NCBI GenBank assembly: GCA_951812925.1
Contig: OX638370.1
Coordinates: forward strand, 81,636,004-81,700,003
Direction of reading: 5' to 3'
Length of the DNA stretch: 64,000 nucleotides
Origin: Calliopum simillimum
Lineage: Eukaryota; Arthropoda; Insecta; Diptera; Lauxaniidae
Below are positions 9,914 to 24,400 of this stretch, piece after piece. Numbering within the stretch: the first letter of the stretch is position 1; each line of letters starts with the position of its first letter. The notes below the pieces were generated by a model, which worked only from the letters and a program-made list of their open reading frames with translations, did not search any database and had not been told where the DNA came from. Both the position numbers and the translations under genes were made by a program.

Positions 9914-12900
9914 GAGTATTTTATCTTTGTATTGAGTGAAACTTTTTGAGTTTTTATTCTCTATACAGAGTTTGTTCTCTGAGTAGAGGGAGGTAGATGG
10001 GCTTAAAAAATGGGTCAGCTAAGAGATTTTAGTAAAAATATGTGTTTTGAAAGACACATAGTTTTGATATCCCTACCTAATGAGACGCAAACCTATTTGG
10101 TGATATACTGTGCACAGCTAAAAATGTAGACGGTGGGTTAGTAACTAGGTATATACTTAACATAAGAGTTGGATAATCCTTAAGTCTTACAGATCATGTT
10201 GAAATTAAGAACAAGTAATTCTTATTCAGTGGAATAGTTTAGGGAGAAGAAATGACCGATTTCATTGATCTAAGTAAGTCCTATTTGTGTGTTAGTGTGG
10301 TAAAAACAAATTGGGCTTACAATTAAGCTCTCGATTAAGTTTTATGTGATAAATATTTTGTGTATAAAGTTTATTGGCATCTGCAACACCTGTAAAGAAA
10401 ATGAAAATTTAAAGGTTTGGGTGACTATGTGTTTAAGGATAGAGGTGGACTGGTCTCCGTGAAGGAAGTTGGATTGTGAATTAGGTGAAAAAGGCTTCCG
10501 TGTAGGACAAGTTTAGGCTACCAATAAACGTTTTTCATCCTTGCCTCAAGGAATCTTCAGTTGGCTTTAAGAATATGGGTTTTAAGGATGTGGGGTTTTA
10601 ATAATGTGTGGTTTAAGGATTTATGGTGAGATTATAAGGCATATGGAGACTAAATATAAAGATAAAGAATAAAAATAAAATAAAAATAACTTACCGTTTG
10701 TTGGAAAAATATATATATTAGTTACATATGTGTGTTGAAACTTTCTTGAATTAAAATAAACACTATGTAACCCTTTTTATAAAGTTCCTTACAGTAATTT
10801 TTTTAAAAACACTATTTATTAAAAACACTATTTTTTAAAAAAGAAAAAACATTGAAAAAACATTGAAATCTAACAAAATTTCACTTGACTATATTGTCAA
10901 GTGTTTTACACATTTATGAAAAAGGACACATTTTTAATTTTAATGAAAAAAAGGAACACATTTTTTTTTTTTTTAAAAAACACATTTTTAATTTTTATGA
11001 CAAAAAAAGAAAAACACTTACTATCAATGAAAGATCATTTTATATGAGAATATAATCAATTGCTGCTTGATTATAGAGTATTTTATCTTTGTATTGAGTG
11101 AAACTTTTTGAGTTTTTATTCTCTATACAGAGTTTGTTCTCTGAGTAGAGGGAGGTAGATGGGCTTAAAAAATGGGTCAGCTAAGAGATTTTAGTAAAAA
11201 TATGTGTTTTGAAAGACACATAGTTTTGATATCCCTACCTAATGAGACGCAAACCTATTTGGTGATATACTGTGCACAGCTAAAAATGTAGACGGTGGGT
11301 TAGTAACTAGGTATATACTTAACATAAGAGTTGGATAATCCTTAAGTCTTACAGATCATGTTGAAATTAAGAACAAGTAATTCTTATTCAGTGGAATAGT
11401 TTAGGGAGAAGAAATGACCGATTTCATTGATCTAAGTAAGTCCTATTTGTGTGTTAGTGTGGTAAAAACAAATTGGGCTTACAATTAAGCTCTCGATTAA
11501 GTTTTATGTGATAAATATTTTGTGTATAAAGTTTATTGGCATCTGCAACACCTGTAAAGAAAATGAAAATTTAAAGGTTTGGGTGACTATGTGTTTAAGG
11601 ATAGAGGTGGACTGGTCTCCGTGAAGGAAGTTGGATTGTGAATTAGGTGAAAAAGGCTTCCGTGTAGGACAAGTTTAGGCTACCAATAAACGTTTTTCAT
11701 CCTTGCCTCAAGGAATCTTCAGTTGGCTTTAAGAATATGGGTTTTAAGGATGTGGGGTTTTAATAATGTGTGGTTTAAGGATTTATGGTGAGATTATAAG
11801 GCATATGGAGACTAAATATAAAGATAAAGAATAAAAATAAAATAAAAATAACTTACCGTTTGTTGGAAAAATATATATATTAGTTACATATGTGTGTTGA
11901 AACTTTCTTGAATTAAAATAAACACTATGTAACCCTTTTTATAAAGTTCCTTACAGTAATTTTTTTAAAAACACTATTTATTAAAAACACTATTTTTTAA
12001 AAAAGAAAAAACATTGAAAAAACATTGAAATCTAACAAAATTTCACTTGACTATATTGTCAAGTGTTTTACACATTTATGAAAAAGGACACATTTGAGTA
12101 TTTTATCTTTGTATTGAGTGAAACTTTTTGAGTTTTTATTCTCTATACAGAGTTTGTTCTCTGAGTAGAGGGAGGTAGATGGGCTTAAAAAATGGGTCAG
12201 CTAAGAGATTTTAGTAAAAATATGTGTTTTGAAAGACACATAGTTTTGATATCCCTACCTAATGAGACGCAAACCTATTTGGTGATATACTGTGCACAGC
12301 TAAAAATGTAGACGGTGGGTTAGTAACTAGGTATATACTTAACATAAGAGTTGGATAATACTTAAGTCTTACAGATCATGTTGAAATTAAGAACAAGTAA
12401 TTCTTATTCAGTGGAATAGTTTAGGGAGAAGAAATGACCGATTTCATTGATCTAAGTAAGTCCTATTTGTGTGTTAGTGTGGTAAAAACAAATTGGGCTT
12501 ACAATTAAGCTCTCGATTAAGTTTTATGTGATAAATATTTTGTGTATAAAGTTTATTGGCATCTGCAACACCTGTAAAGAAAATGAAAATTTAAAGGTTT
12601 GGGTGACTATGTGTTTAAGGATAGAGGTGGACTGGTCTCCGTGAAGGAAGTTGGATTGTGAATTAGGTGAAAAAGGCTTCCGTGTAGGACAAGTTTAGGC
12701 TACCAATAAACGTTTTTCATCCTTGCCTCAAGGAATCTTCAGTTGGCTTTAAGAATATGGGTTTTAAGGATGTGGGGTTTTAATAATGTGTGGTTTAAGG
12801 ATTTATGGTGAGATTATAAGGCATATGGAGACTAAATATAAAGATAAAGAATAAAAATAAAATAAAAATAACTTACCGTTTGTTGGAAAAATATATATAT

Positions 12901-13063
12901 TAGTTACATATGTGTGTTGAAACTTTCTTGAATTAAAATAAACACTATGTAACCCTTTTTATAAAGTTCCTTACAGTAATTTTTTTAAAAACACTATTTA
13001 TTAAAAACACTATTTTTTAAAAAAGAAAAAACATTGAAAAAACATTGAAGTCTAACAAAATTT

Positions 13064-13085
13064 CACTTGACTATATTGTCAAGTG
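13064..13085. other. Recurrent hairpin CACTTGAC-TATATT-GTCAAGTG
   Basis: An 8-bp perfect stem with a 6-base loop in the third unit. It recurs at the same place in every unit that reaches this point. One stem base has changed in the unit at 23808 (GTCAAGGG near 24803). It could be a protein-binding site or a structural element, or may have no function. Confidence 0.5.
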
Positions 13086-15457
13086 TTTTACACATTTATG
13101 AAAAAGGACACATTTTTAATTTTAATGAAAAAAAGGAACACATTTTTTTTAAAAAACACATTTTTAATTTTTATGACAAAAAAAGAAAAACACTTACTAT
13201 CAATGAAAGATCATTTTATATGAGAATATAATCAATTGCTGCTTGATTATAGAGTATTAATGTTGGTATAAAAATTATGTACTATTTTGAGGACCTGTAT
13301 TTATGACAACTTGCAGTTTATATCAGACATTAATGTTCTCCGCAGAGGTTTTATCGGAATGTTATCGTGAATGTGGTGTTGTGGGAAGGATGTATATATA
13401 AAATATTGTTTTGTGGTGTAGAGTTGATCGTTCCATTGTATTACCAATACTAGAGTGGGAACTAAATACGCTAATAGTAATCTGAAAAAAGTTAAAATTG
13501 TTGAAAAAATTTATAAAAAAATTGTCTAAAAAATGTAGGGAGAGACATGGGCAGGTGATCATTTCTAGTCAAGTATCCACTAACAAGTCTTTTGTTCATT
13601 ATGTTATATATAGAACCGGATATAGCATATTGAGACAAAACTGGTTAGGTGTATATGACATGAAATGGTGACAGTTATGTCTTATGATTTTTGGCCCCAT
13701 ATGAGATGGATTAGACCAAAATAAGGCATAACCGTAAAATGAAAAAAACTGATCTGAGAATATAATAACATAAAATCTAAACTGTAATGCAACGGATATA
13801 AGGATTGCATGTTAATAATGGGCAGTACAGGAGGACTCACATCAAACGCAGTGTATGATTTAAAAATGTTTGTAAATAGTGAACAAAATATTATGGTAAT
13901 TTTATGGTTAGAATGTGAATGTTTGTTGTAAAAAGATGTGAGTTTGGTTGTTTGTAGGTTTGTTGCAGTGAATGTTTGTTGCAGAAAGATGTGGGTTCGG
14001 CTGTTTGTTAGTTTTTCCTAGAGTGCGATCTCTCATGAAAATCATAAAAGTGGATTAAACATGGGAGAACGGCACTCATGTTATAGAAAAACTGTATAGG
14101 ACAACTGACATTGATATCTAACCGGATCCATATCATATGGGCAGTTATATCCAGTATAATCAACATCATTTGCGTAGCAGACACCATATTGGTAAGGAAT
14201 ATGGTTCAGATCGTAAGTTGTAAAAAGCCTTACGTTTAGTTGACCTGGTTAATGCTTAACCAATTCCATAAACATGATGATAGTAGTAAAATGTTATGGG
14301 AGGTCATAATTGGGTCTTAAGCCTTCTGTGCTAAAGGTTTCTACCTACCTAAGCAAACCAAACAATTAGTAAAACATGAGTATTTTATCTTTGTATTGAG
14401 TGAAACTTTTTGAGTTTTTATTCTCTATACAGAGTTTGTTCTCTGAGTAGAGGGAGGTAGATGGGCTTAAAAAATGGGTCAGCTAAGAGATTTTAGTAAA
14501 AATATGTGTTTTGAAAGACACATAGTTTTGATATCCCTACCTAATGAGACGCAAACCTATTTGGTGATATACTGTGCACAGCTAAAAATGTAGACGGTGG
14601 GTTAGTAACTAGGTATATACTTAACATAAGAGTTGGATAATACTTAAGTCTTACAGATCATGTTGAAATTAAGAACAAGTAATTCTTATTCAGTGGAATA
14701 GTTTAGGGAGAAGAAATGACCGATTTCATTGATCTAAGTAAGTCCTATTTGTGTGTTAGTGTGGTAAAAACAAATTGGGCTTACAATTAAGCTCTCGATT
14801 AAGTTTTATGTGATAAATATTTTGTGTATAAAGTTTATTGGCATCTGCAACACCTGTAAAGAAAATGAAAATTTAAAGGTTTGGGTGACTATGTGTTTAA
14901 GGATAGAGGTGGACTGGTCTCCGTGAAGGAAGTTGGATTGTGAATTAGGTGAAAAAGGCTTCCGTGTAGGACAAGTTTAGGCTACCAATAAACGTTTTTC
15001 ATCCTTGCCTCAAGGAATCTTCAGTTGGCTTTAAGAATATGGGTTTTAAGGATGTGGGGTTTTAATAATGTGTGGTTTAAGGATTTATGGTGAGATTATA
15101 AGGCATATGGAGACTAAATATAAAGATAAAGAATAAAAATAAAATAAAAATAACTTACCGTTTGTTGGAAAAATATATATATTAGTTACATATGTGTGTT
15201 GAAACTTTCTTGAATTAAAATAAACACTATGTAACCCTTTTTATAAAGTTCCTTACAGTAATTTTTTTAAAAACACTATTTATTAAAAACACTATTTTTT
15301 AAAAAAGAAAAAACATTGAAAAAACATTGAAGTCTAACAAAATTTCACTTGACTATATTGTCAAGTGTTTTACACATTTATGAAAAAGGGACACATTTTT
15401 AATTTTAATGAAAAAAAGGAACACATTTTTTTTAAAAAACACATTTTTAATTTTTAT

Positions 15458-18400
15458 GAGTATTTTATCTTTGTATTGAGTGAAACTTTTTGAGTTTTTA
15501 TTCTCTATACAGAGTTTGTTCTCTGAGTAGAGGGAGGTAGATGGGCTTAAAAAATGGGTCAGCTAAGAGATTTTAGTAAAAATATGTGTTTTGAAAGACA
15601 CATAGTTTTGATATCCCTACCTAATGAGACGCAAACCTATTTGGTGATATACTGTGCACAGCTAAAAATGTAGACGGTGGGTTAGTAACTAGGTATATAC
15701 TTAACATAAGAGTTGGATAATACTTAAGTCTTACAGATCATGTTGAAATTAAGAACAAGTAATTCTTATTCAGTCGAATAGTTTAGGAAGAAGAAATGAC
15801 CGATTTCATTGATCTAAGTGAGTATTTTATCTTTGTATTGAGTGAAACTTTTTGAGTTTTTATTCTCTATACAGAGTTTGTTCTCTGAGTAGAGGGAGGT
15901 AGATGGGCTTAAAAAATGGGTCAGCTAAGAGATTTTAGTAAAAATATGTGTTTTGAAAGACACATAGTTTTGATATCCCTACCTAATGAGACGCAAACCT
16001 ATTTGGTGATATACTGTGCACAGCTAAAAATGTAGACGGTGGGTTAGTAACTAGGTATATACTTAACATAAGAGTTGGATAATACTTAAGTCTTACAGAT
16101 CATGTTGAAATTAAGAACAAGTAATTCTTATTCAGTGGAATAGTTTAGGGAGAAGAAATGACCGATTTCATTGATCTAAGTAAGTCCTATTTGTGTGTTA
16201 GTGTGGTAAAAACAAATTGGGCTTACAATTAAGCTCTCGATTAAGTTTTATGTGATAAATATTTTGTGTATAAAGTTTATTGGCATCTGCAACACCTGTA
16301 AAGAAAATGAAAATTTAAAGGTTTGGGTGACTATGTGTTTAAGGATAGAGGTGGACTGGTCTCCGTGAAGGAAGTTGGATTGTGAATTAGGTGAAAAAGG
16401 CTTCCGTGTAGGACAAGTTTAGGCTACCAATAAACGTTTTTCATCCTTGCCTCAAGGAATCTTCAGTTGGCTTTAAGAATATGGGTTTTAAGGATGTGGG
16501 GTTTTAATAATGTGTGGTTTAAGGATTTATGGTGAGATCATAAGGCATATGGAGACTAAATATAAAGATAAAGAATAAAAATAAAATAAAATAAAAATAA
16601 CTTACCGTTTGTTGGAAAAATATATATATTAGTTACATATGTGTGTTGAAACTTTCTTGAATTAAGATAAACACTATGTAACCCTTTTTATAAAGTTCCT
16701 TACAGTAATTTTTTTAAAAACACTATTTATTAAAAACACTATTTTTTAAAAAAAGAAAAAACATTGAAAAAACATTAAAATCTAACAAAAATTCACTTGA
16801 CTATATTGTCAAGTGTTTTACACATTTATGAAAAAGGACACATTTTTAATTTTAATGAAAAAAAGAACACATTTTTTTAAAAAACACATTTTTAATTTTT
16901 AATTTTTAATTTTTATGACAAAAAAAGAAAAACACTTACTATCAATGAAAGATCATTTTATATGAGAATATAATCAATTGCTGCTTGATTATAGAGTATT
17001 AATGTTGGTATAAAAATTATGTACTATTTTGAGGACCTGTATTTATGACAACTTGCAGTTTATATCAGACATTAATGTTCTCCGCAGAGGTTTTATCGGA
17101 ATGTTATCGTGAATGTGGTGTTGTGGGAAGGATGTATATAAAATATTGTTTTGTGGTGTAGAGTTGATCGTTCCATTGTATTATCAATACTAGAGTGGGA
17201 ACTAAATACACTAATAGTAATCTGAAAAAAAGTTAAAATTGTTGAAAAAATGTATAAAAAAAAAATTGTCTAAAAAATGTAGGGAGAGACATGGGCAGGT
17301 GATCATTTCTAGTCAAGTATCCACTAACAAGTCTTTTGTTCATTATGTTATATATAGAACCGGATATAGCACATTGAGACAAAAACTGGTTAGGTGTATA
17401 TGACATGAAATGGTGACAGTTATGTCTTATGATTTTTGGCCCCATATGAGATGGATTAGACCAAAATAAGGCATAACCGTAAAATGAAAAAAACTGATCT
17501 GAGAATATAATAACATAAAATCTAAACTGTAATGCAACGGGTATAAGGATTGCATGTTAATAATGGGCAGTACAGGAGGACTCACATCAAACGCAGTGTA
17601 TGGATTAAAAATGTTTGTAAATAGTGAACAAAATATTATGGTAATTTTATGGTTAGAATGTGAATGTTTGTTGTAAAAAGATGTGAGTTTGGTTGTTTGT
17701 AGGTTTGTTGCAGTGAATGTTTGTTGCAGAAGATGTGGGTTCGGCTGTTTGTTAGTTTTTCCTAGAGTGCGATCTCTCATGAAAATCATAAAAGTGGATT
17801 AAACATGGGAGAACGGTACTCATGTTATAGAAAAACTGTATAGGACAACTGACATTGATATCTAACCGGATCCATATCATATGGGCAGTTATATCCAGTA
17901 TAATCAACATCATTTGCGTAGCAGACACCATATTGGTAAGGAATATGGTTCAGATCGTAAGTTGTAAAAAGCCTTACGTTTAGTTGACCTGGTTAATGCT
18001 TAACCAATTCCATAAACTTGATGATAGTAGTAAAATGTTATGGGAGGTCATAATTGGGTCTTAAGCCTTCTGTGCTAAAGGTTTCTACCTACCTAAGCAA
18101 ACCAAACAATTAGTAAAACATGAGTATTTTATCTTTGTATTGAGTGAAACTTTTTGAGTTTTTATTCTCTATACAGAGTTTGTTCTCTGAGTAGAGGGAG
18201 GTAGATGGGCTTAAAAAATGGGTCAGCTAAGAGATTTTAGTAAAAATATGTGTTTTGAAAGACACATAGTTTTGATATCCCTACCTAATGAGACGCAAAC
18301 CTATTTGGTGATATACTGTGCACAGCTAAAAATGTAGACGGTGGGTTAGTAACTAGGTATATACTTAACATAAGAGTTGGATAATACTTAAGTCTTACAG

Positions 18401-21400
18401 ATCATGTTGAAATTAAGAACAAGTAATTCTTATTCAGTCGAATAGTTTAGGAAGAAGAAATGACCGATTTCATTGATCTAAGTGAGTATTTTATCTTTGT
18501 ATTGAGTGAAACTTTTTGAGTTTTTATTCTCTATACAGAGTTTGTTCTCTGAGTAGAGGGAGGTAGATGGGCTTAAAAAATGGGTCAGCTAAGAGATTTT
18601 AGTAAAAATATGTGTTTTGAAAGACACATAGTTTTGATATCCCTACCTAATGAGACGCAAACCTATTTGGTGATATACTGTGCACAGCTAAAAATGTAGA
18701 CGGTGGGTTAGTAACTAGGTATATACTTAACATAAGAGTTGGATAATACTTAAGTCTTACAGATCATGTTGAAATTAAGAACAAGTAATTCTTATTCAGT
18801 GGAATAGTTTAGGGAGAAGAAATGACCGATTTCATTGATCTAAGTAAGTCCTATTTGTGTGTTAGTGTGGTAAAAACAAATTGGGCTTACAATTAAGCTC
18901 TCGATTAAGTTTTATGTGATAAATATTTTGTGTATAAAGTTTATTGGCATCTGCAACACCTGTAAAGAAAATGAAAATTTAAAGGTTTGGGTGACTATGT
19001 GTTTAAGGATAGAGGTGGACTGGTCTCCGTGAAGGAAGTTGGATTGTGAATTAGGTGAAAAAGGCTTCCGTGTAGGACAAGTTTAGGCTACCAATAAACG
19101 TTTTTCATCCTTGCCTCAAGGAATCTTCAGTTGGCTTTAAGAATATGGGTTTTAAGGATGTGGGGTTTTAATAATGTGTGGTTTAAGGATTTATGGTGAG
19201 ATCATAAGGCATATGGAGACTAAATATAAAGATAAAGAATAAAAATAAAATAAAATAAAAATAACTTACCGTTTGTTGGAAAAATATATATATTAGTTAC
19301 ATATGTGTGTTGAAACTTTCTTGAATTAAGATAAACACTATGTAACCCTTTTTATAAAGTTCCTTACAGTAATTTTTTTAAAAACACTATTTATTAAAAA
19401 CACTATTTTTTAAAAAAAGAAAAAACATTGAAAAAACATTAAAATCTAACAAAAATTCACTTGACTATATTGTCAAGTGTTTTACACATTTATGAAAAAG
19501 GACACATTTTTAATTTTAATGAAAAAAAGAACACATTTTTTTAAAAAACACATTTTTAATTTTTAATTTTTAATTTTTATGACAAAAAAAGAAAAACACT
19601 TACTATCAATGAAAGATCATTTTATATGAGAATATAATCAATTGCTGCTTGATTATAGAGTATTAATGTTGGTATAAAAATTATGTACTATTTTGAGGAC
19701 CTGTATTTATGACAACTTGCAGTTTATATCAGACATTAATGTTCTCCGCAGAGGTTTTATCGGAATGTTATCGTGAATGTGGTGTTGTGGGAAGGATGTA
19801 TATAAAATATTGTTTTGTGGTGTAGAGTTGATCGTTCCATTGTATTATCAATACTAGAGTGGGAACTAAATACACTAATAGTAATCTGAAAAAAAGTTAA
19901 AATTGTTGAAAAAATGTATAAAAAAAATTGTCTAAAAAATGTAGGGAGAGACATGGGCAGGTGATCATTTCTAGTCAAGTATCCACTAACAAGTCTTTTG
20001 TTCATTATGTTATATATAGAACCGGATATAGCACATTGAGACAAAAACTGGTTAGGTGTATATGACATGAAATGGTGACAGTTATGTCTTATGATTTTTG
20101 GCCCCATATGAGATGGATTAGACCAAAATAAGGCATAACCGTAAAATGAAAAAAACTGATCTGAGAATATAATAACATAAAATCTAAACTGTAATGCAAC
20201 GGGTATAAGGATTGCATGTTAATAATGGGCAGTACAGGAGGACTCACATCAAACGCAGTGTATGGATTAAAAATGTTTGTAAATAGTGAACAAAATATTA
20301 TGGTAATTTTATGGTTAGAATGTGAATGTTTGTTGTAAAAAGATGTGAGTTTGGTTGTTTGTAGGTTTGTTGCAGTGAATGTTTGTTGCAGAAGATGTGG
20401 GTTCGGCTGTTTGTTAGTTTTTCCTAGAGTGCGATCTCTCATGAAAATCATAAAAGTGGATTAAACATGGGAGAACGGTACTCATGTTATAGAAAAACTG
20501 TATAGGACAACTGACATTGATATCTAACCGGATCCATATCATATGGGCAGTTATATCCAGTATAATCAACATCATTTGCGTAGCAGACACCATATTGGTA
20601 AGGAATATGGTTCAGATCGTAAGTTGTAAAAAGCCTTACGTTTAGTTGACCTGGTTAATGCTTAACCAATTCCATAAACTTGATGATAGTAGTAAAATGT
20701 TATGGGAGGTCATAATTGGGTCTTAAGCCTTCTGTGCTAAAGGTTTCTACCTACCTAAGCAAACCAAACAATTAGTAAAACATGAGTATTTTATCTTTGT
20801 ATTGAGTGAAACTTTTTGAGTTTTTATTCTCTATACAGAGTTTGTTCTCTGAGTAGAGGGAGGTAGATGGGCTTAAAAAATGGGTCAGCTAAGAGATTTT
20901 AGTAAAAATATGTGTTTTGAAAGACACATAGTTTTGATATCCCTACCTAATGAGACGCAAACCTATTTGGTGATATACTGTGCACAGCTAAAAATGTAGA
21001 CGGTGGGTTAGTAACTAGGTATATACTTAACATAAGAGTTGGATAATACTTAAGTCTTACAGATCATGTTGAAATTAAGAACAAGTAATTCTTATTCAGT
21101 CGAATAGTTTAGGAAGAAGAAATGACCGATTTCATTGATCTAAGTGAGTATTTTATCTTTGTATTGAGTGAAACTTTTTGAGTTTTTATTCTCTATACAG
21201 AGTTTGTTCTCTGAGTAGAGGGAGGTAGATGGGCTTAAAAAATGGGTCAGCTAAGAGATTTTAGTAAAAATATGTGTTTTGAAAGACACATAGTTTTGAT
21301 ATCCCTACCTAATGAGACGCAAACCTATTTGGTGATATACTGTGCACAGCTAAAAATGTAGACGGTGGGTTAGTAACTAGGTATATACTTAACATAAGAG

Positions 21401-24400
21401 TTGGATAATACTTAAGTCTTACAGATCATGTTGAAATTAAGAACAAGTAATTCTTATTCAGTGGAATAGTTTAGGGAGAAGAAATGACCGATTTCATTGA
21501 TCTAAGTAAGTCCTATTTGTGTGTTAGTGTGGTAAAAACAAATTGGGCTTACAATTAAGCTCTCGATTAAGTTTTATGTGATAAATATTTTGTGTATAAA
21601 GTTTATTGGCATCTGCAACACCTGTAAAGAAAATGAAAATTTAAAGGTTTGGGTGACTATGTGTTTAAGGATAGAGGTGGACTGGTCTCCGTGAAGGAAG
21701 TTGGATTGTGAATTAGGTGAAAAAGGCTTCCGTGTAGGACAAGTTTAGGCTACCAATAAACGTTTTTCATCCTTGCCTCAAGGAATCTTCAGTTGGCTTT
21801 AAGAATATGGGTTTTAAGGATGTGGGGTTTTAATAATGTGTGGTTTAAGGATTTATGGTGAGATCATAAGGCATATGGAGACTAAATATAAAGATAAAGA
21901 ATAAAAATAAAATAAAATAAAAATAACTTACCGTTTGTTGGAAAAATATATATATTAGTTACATATGTGTGTTGAAACTTTCTTGAATTAAGATAAACAC
22001 TATGTAACCCTTTTTATAAAGTTCCTTACAGTAATTTTTTTAAAAACACTATTTATTAAAAACACTATTTTTTAAAAAAAGAAAAAACATTGAAAAAACA
22101 TTAAAATCTAACAAAAATTCACTTGACTATATTGTCAAGTGTTTTACACATTTATGAAAAAGGACACATTTTTAATTTTAATGAAAAAAAGAACACATTT
22201 TTTTAAAAAACACATTTTTAATTTTTAATTTTTAATTTTTATGACAAAAAAAGAAAAACACTTACTATCAATGAAAGATCATTTTATATGAGAATATAAT
22301 CAATTGCTGCTTGATTATAGAGTATTAATGTTGGTATAAAAATTATGTACTATTTTGAGGACCTGTATTTATGACAACTTGCAGTTTATATCAGACATTA
22401 ATGTTCTCCGCAGAGGTTTTATCGGAATGTTATCGTGAATGTGGTGTTGTGGGAAGGATGTATATAAAATATTGTTTTGTGGTGTAGAGTTGATCGTTCC
22501 ATTGTATTATCAATACTAGAGTGGGAACTAAATACACTAATAGTAATCTGAAAAAAAGTTAAAATTGTTGAAAAAATGTATAAAAAAAATTGTCTAAAAA
22601 ATGTAGGGAGAGACATGGGCAGGTGATCATTTCTAGTCAAGTATCCACTAACAAGTCTTTTGTTCATTATGTTATATATAGAACCGGATATAGCACATTG
22701 AGACAAAAACTGGTTAGGTGTATATGACATGAAATGGTGACAGTTATGTCTTATGATTTTTGGCCCCATATGAGATGGATTAGACCAAAATAAGGCATAA
22801 CCGTAAAATGAAAAAAACTGATCTGAGAATATAATAACATAAAATCTAAACTGTAATGCAACGGGTATAAGGATTGCATGTTAATAATGGGCAGTACAGG
22901 AGGACTCACATCAAACGCAGTGTATGGATTAAAAATGTTTGTAAATAGTGAACAAAATATTATGGTAATTTTATGGTTAGAATGTGAATGTTTGTTGTAA
23001 AAAGATGTGAGTTTGGTTGTTTGTAGGTTTGTTGCAGTGAATGTTTGTTGCAGAAGATGTGGGTTCGGCTGTTTGTTAGTTTTTCCTAGAGTGCGATCTC
23101 TCATGAAAATCATAAAAGTGGATTAAACATGGGAGAACGGTACTCATGTTATAGAAAAACTGTATAGGACAACTGACATTGATATCTAACCGGATCCATA
23201 TCATATGGGCAGTTATATCCAGTATAATCAACATCATTTGCGTAGCAGACACCATATTGGTAAGGAATATGGTTCAGATCGTAAGTTGTAAAAAGCCTTA
23301 CGTTTAGTTGACCTGGTTAATGCTTAACCAATTCCATAAACTTGATGATAGTAGTAAAATGTTATGGGAGGTCATAATTGGGTCTTAAGCCTTCTGTGCT
23401 AAAGGTTTCTACCTACCTAAGCAAACCAAACAATTAGTAAAACATGAGTATTTTATCTTTGTATTGAGTGAAACTTTTTGAGTTTTTATTCTCTATACAG
23501 AGTTTGTTCTCTGAGTAGAGGGAGGTAGATGGGCTTAAAAAATGGGTCAGCTAAGAGATTTTAGTAAAAATATGTGTTTTGAAAGACACATAGTTTTGAT
23601 ATCCCTACCTAATGAGACGCAAACCTATTTGGTGATATACTGTGCACAGCTAAAAATGTAGACGGTGGGTTAGTAACTAGGTATATACTTAACATAAGAG
23701 TTGGATAATACTTAAGTCTTACAGATCATGTTGAAATTAAGAACAAGTAATTCTTATTCAGTCGAATAGTTTAGGAAGAAGAAATGACCGATTTCATTGA
23801 TCTAAGTGAGTATTTTATCTTTGTATTGAGTGAAACTTTTTGAGTTTTTATTCTCTATACAGAGTTTGTTCTCTGAGTAGAGGGAGGTAGATGGGCTTAA
23901 AAAATGGGTCAGCTAAGAGATTTTAGTAAAAATATGTGTTTTGAAAGACACATAGTTTTGATATCCCTACCTAATGAGACGCAAACCTATTTGGTGATAT
24001 ACTGTGCACAGCTAAAAATGTAGACGGTGGGTTAGTAACTAGGTATATACTTAACATAAGAGTTGGATAATACTTAAGTCTTACAGATCATGTTGAAATT
24101 AAGAACAAGTAATTCTTATTCAGTGGAATAGTTTAGGGAGAAGAAATGACCGATTTCATTGATCTAAGTAAGTCCTATTTGTGTGTTAGTGTGGTAAAAA
24201 CAAATTGGGCTTACAATTAAGCTCTCGATTAAGTTTTATGTGATAAATATTTTGTGTATAAAGTTTATTGGCATCTGCAACACCTGTAAAGAAAATGAAA
24301 ATTTAAAGGTTTGGGTGACTATGTGTTTAAGGATAGAGGTGGACTGGTCTCCGTGAAGGAAGTTGGATTGTGAATTAGGTGAAAAAGGCTTCCGTGTAGG

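Noticed and set aside
20089..20451. 120-codon minus-strand ORF and the adjoining 116-codon ORF in the satellite units (also at 17427, 19757, 22419, 22751)
   Set aside because: They are open only in the 2300-bp subfamily, where small indels (CAGAAGATG for CAGAAAGATG) join frames. The 2283-bp units break them. There is no domain, and the identity is due to repeat homogenisation.
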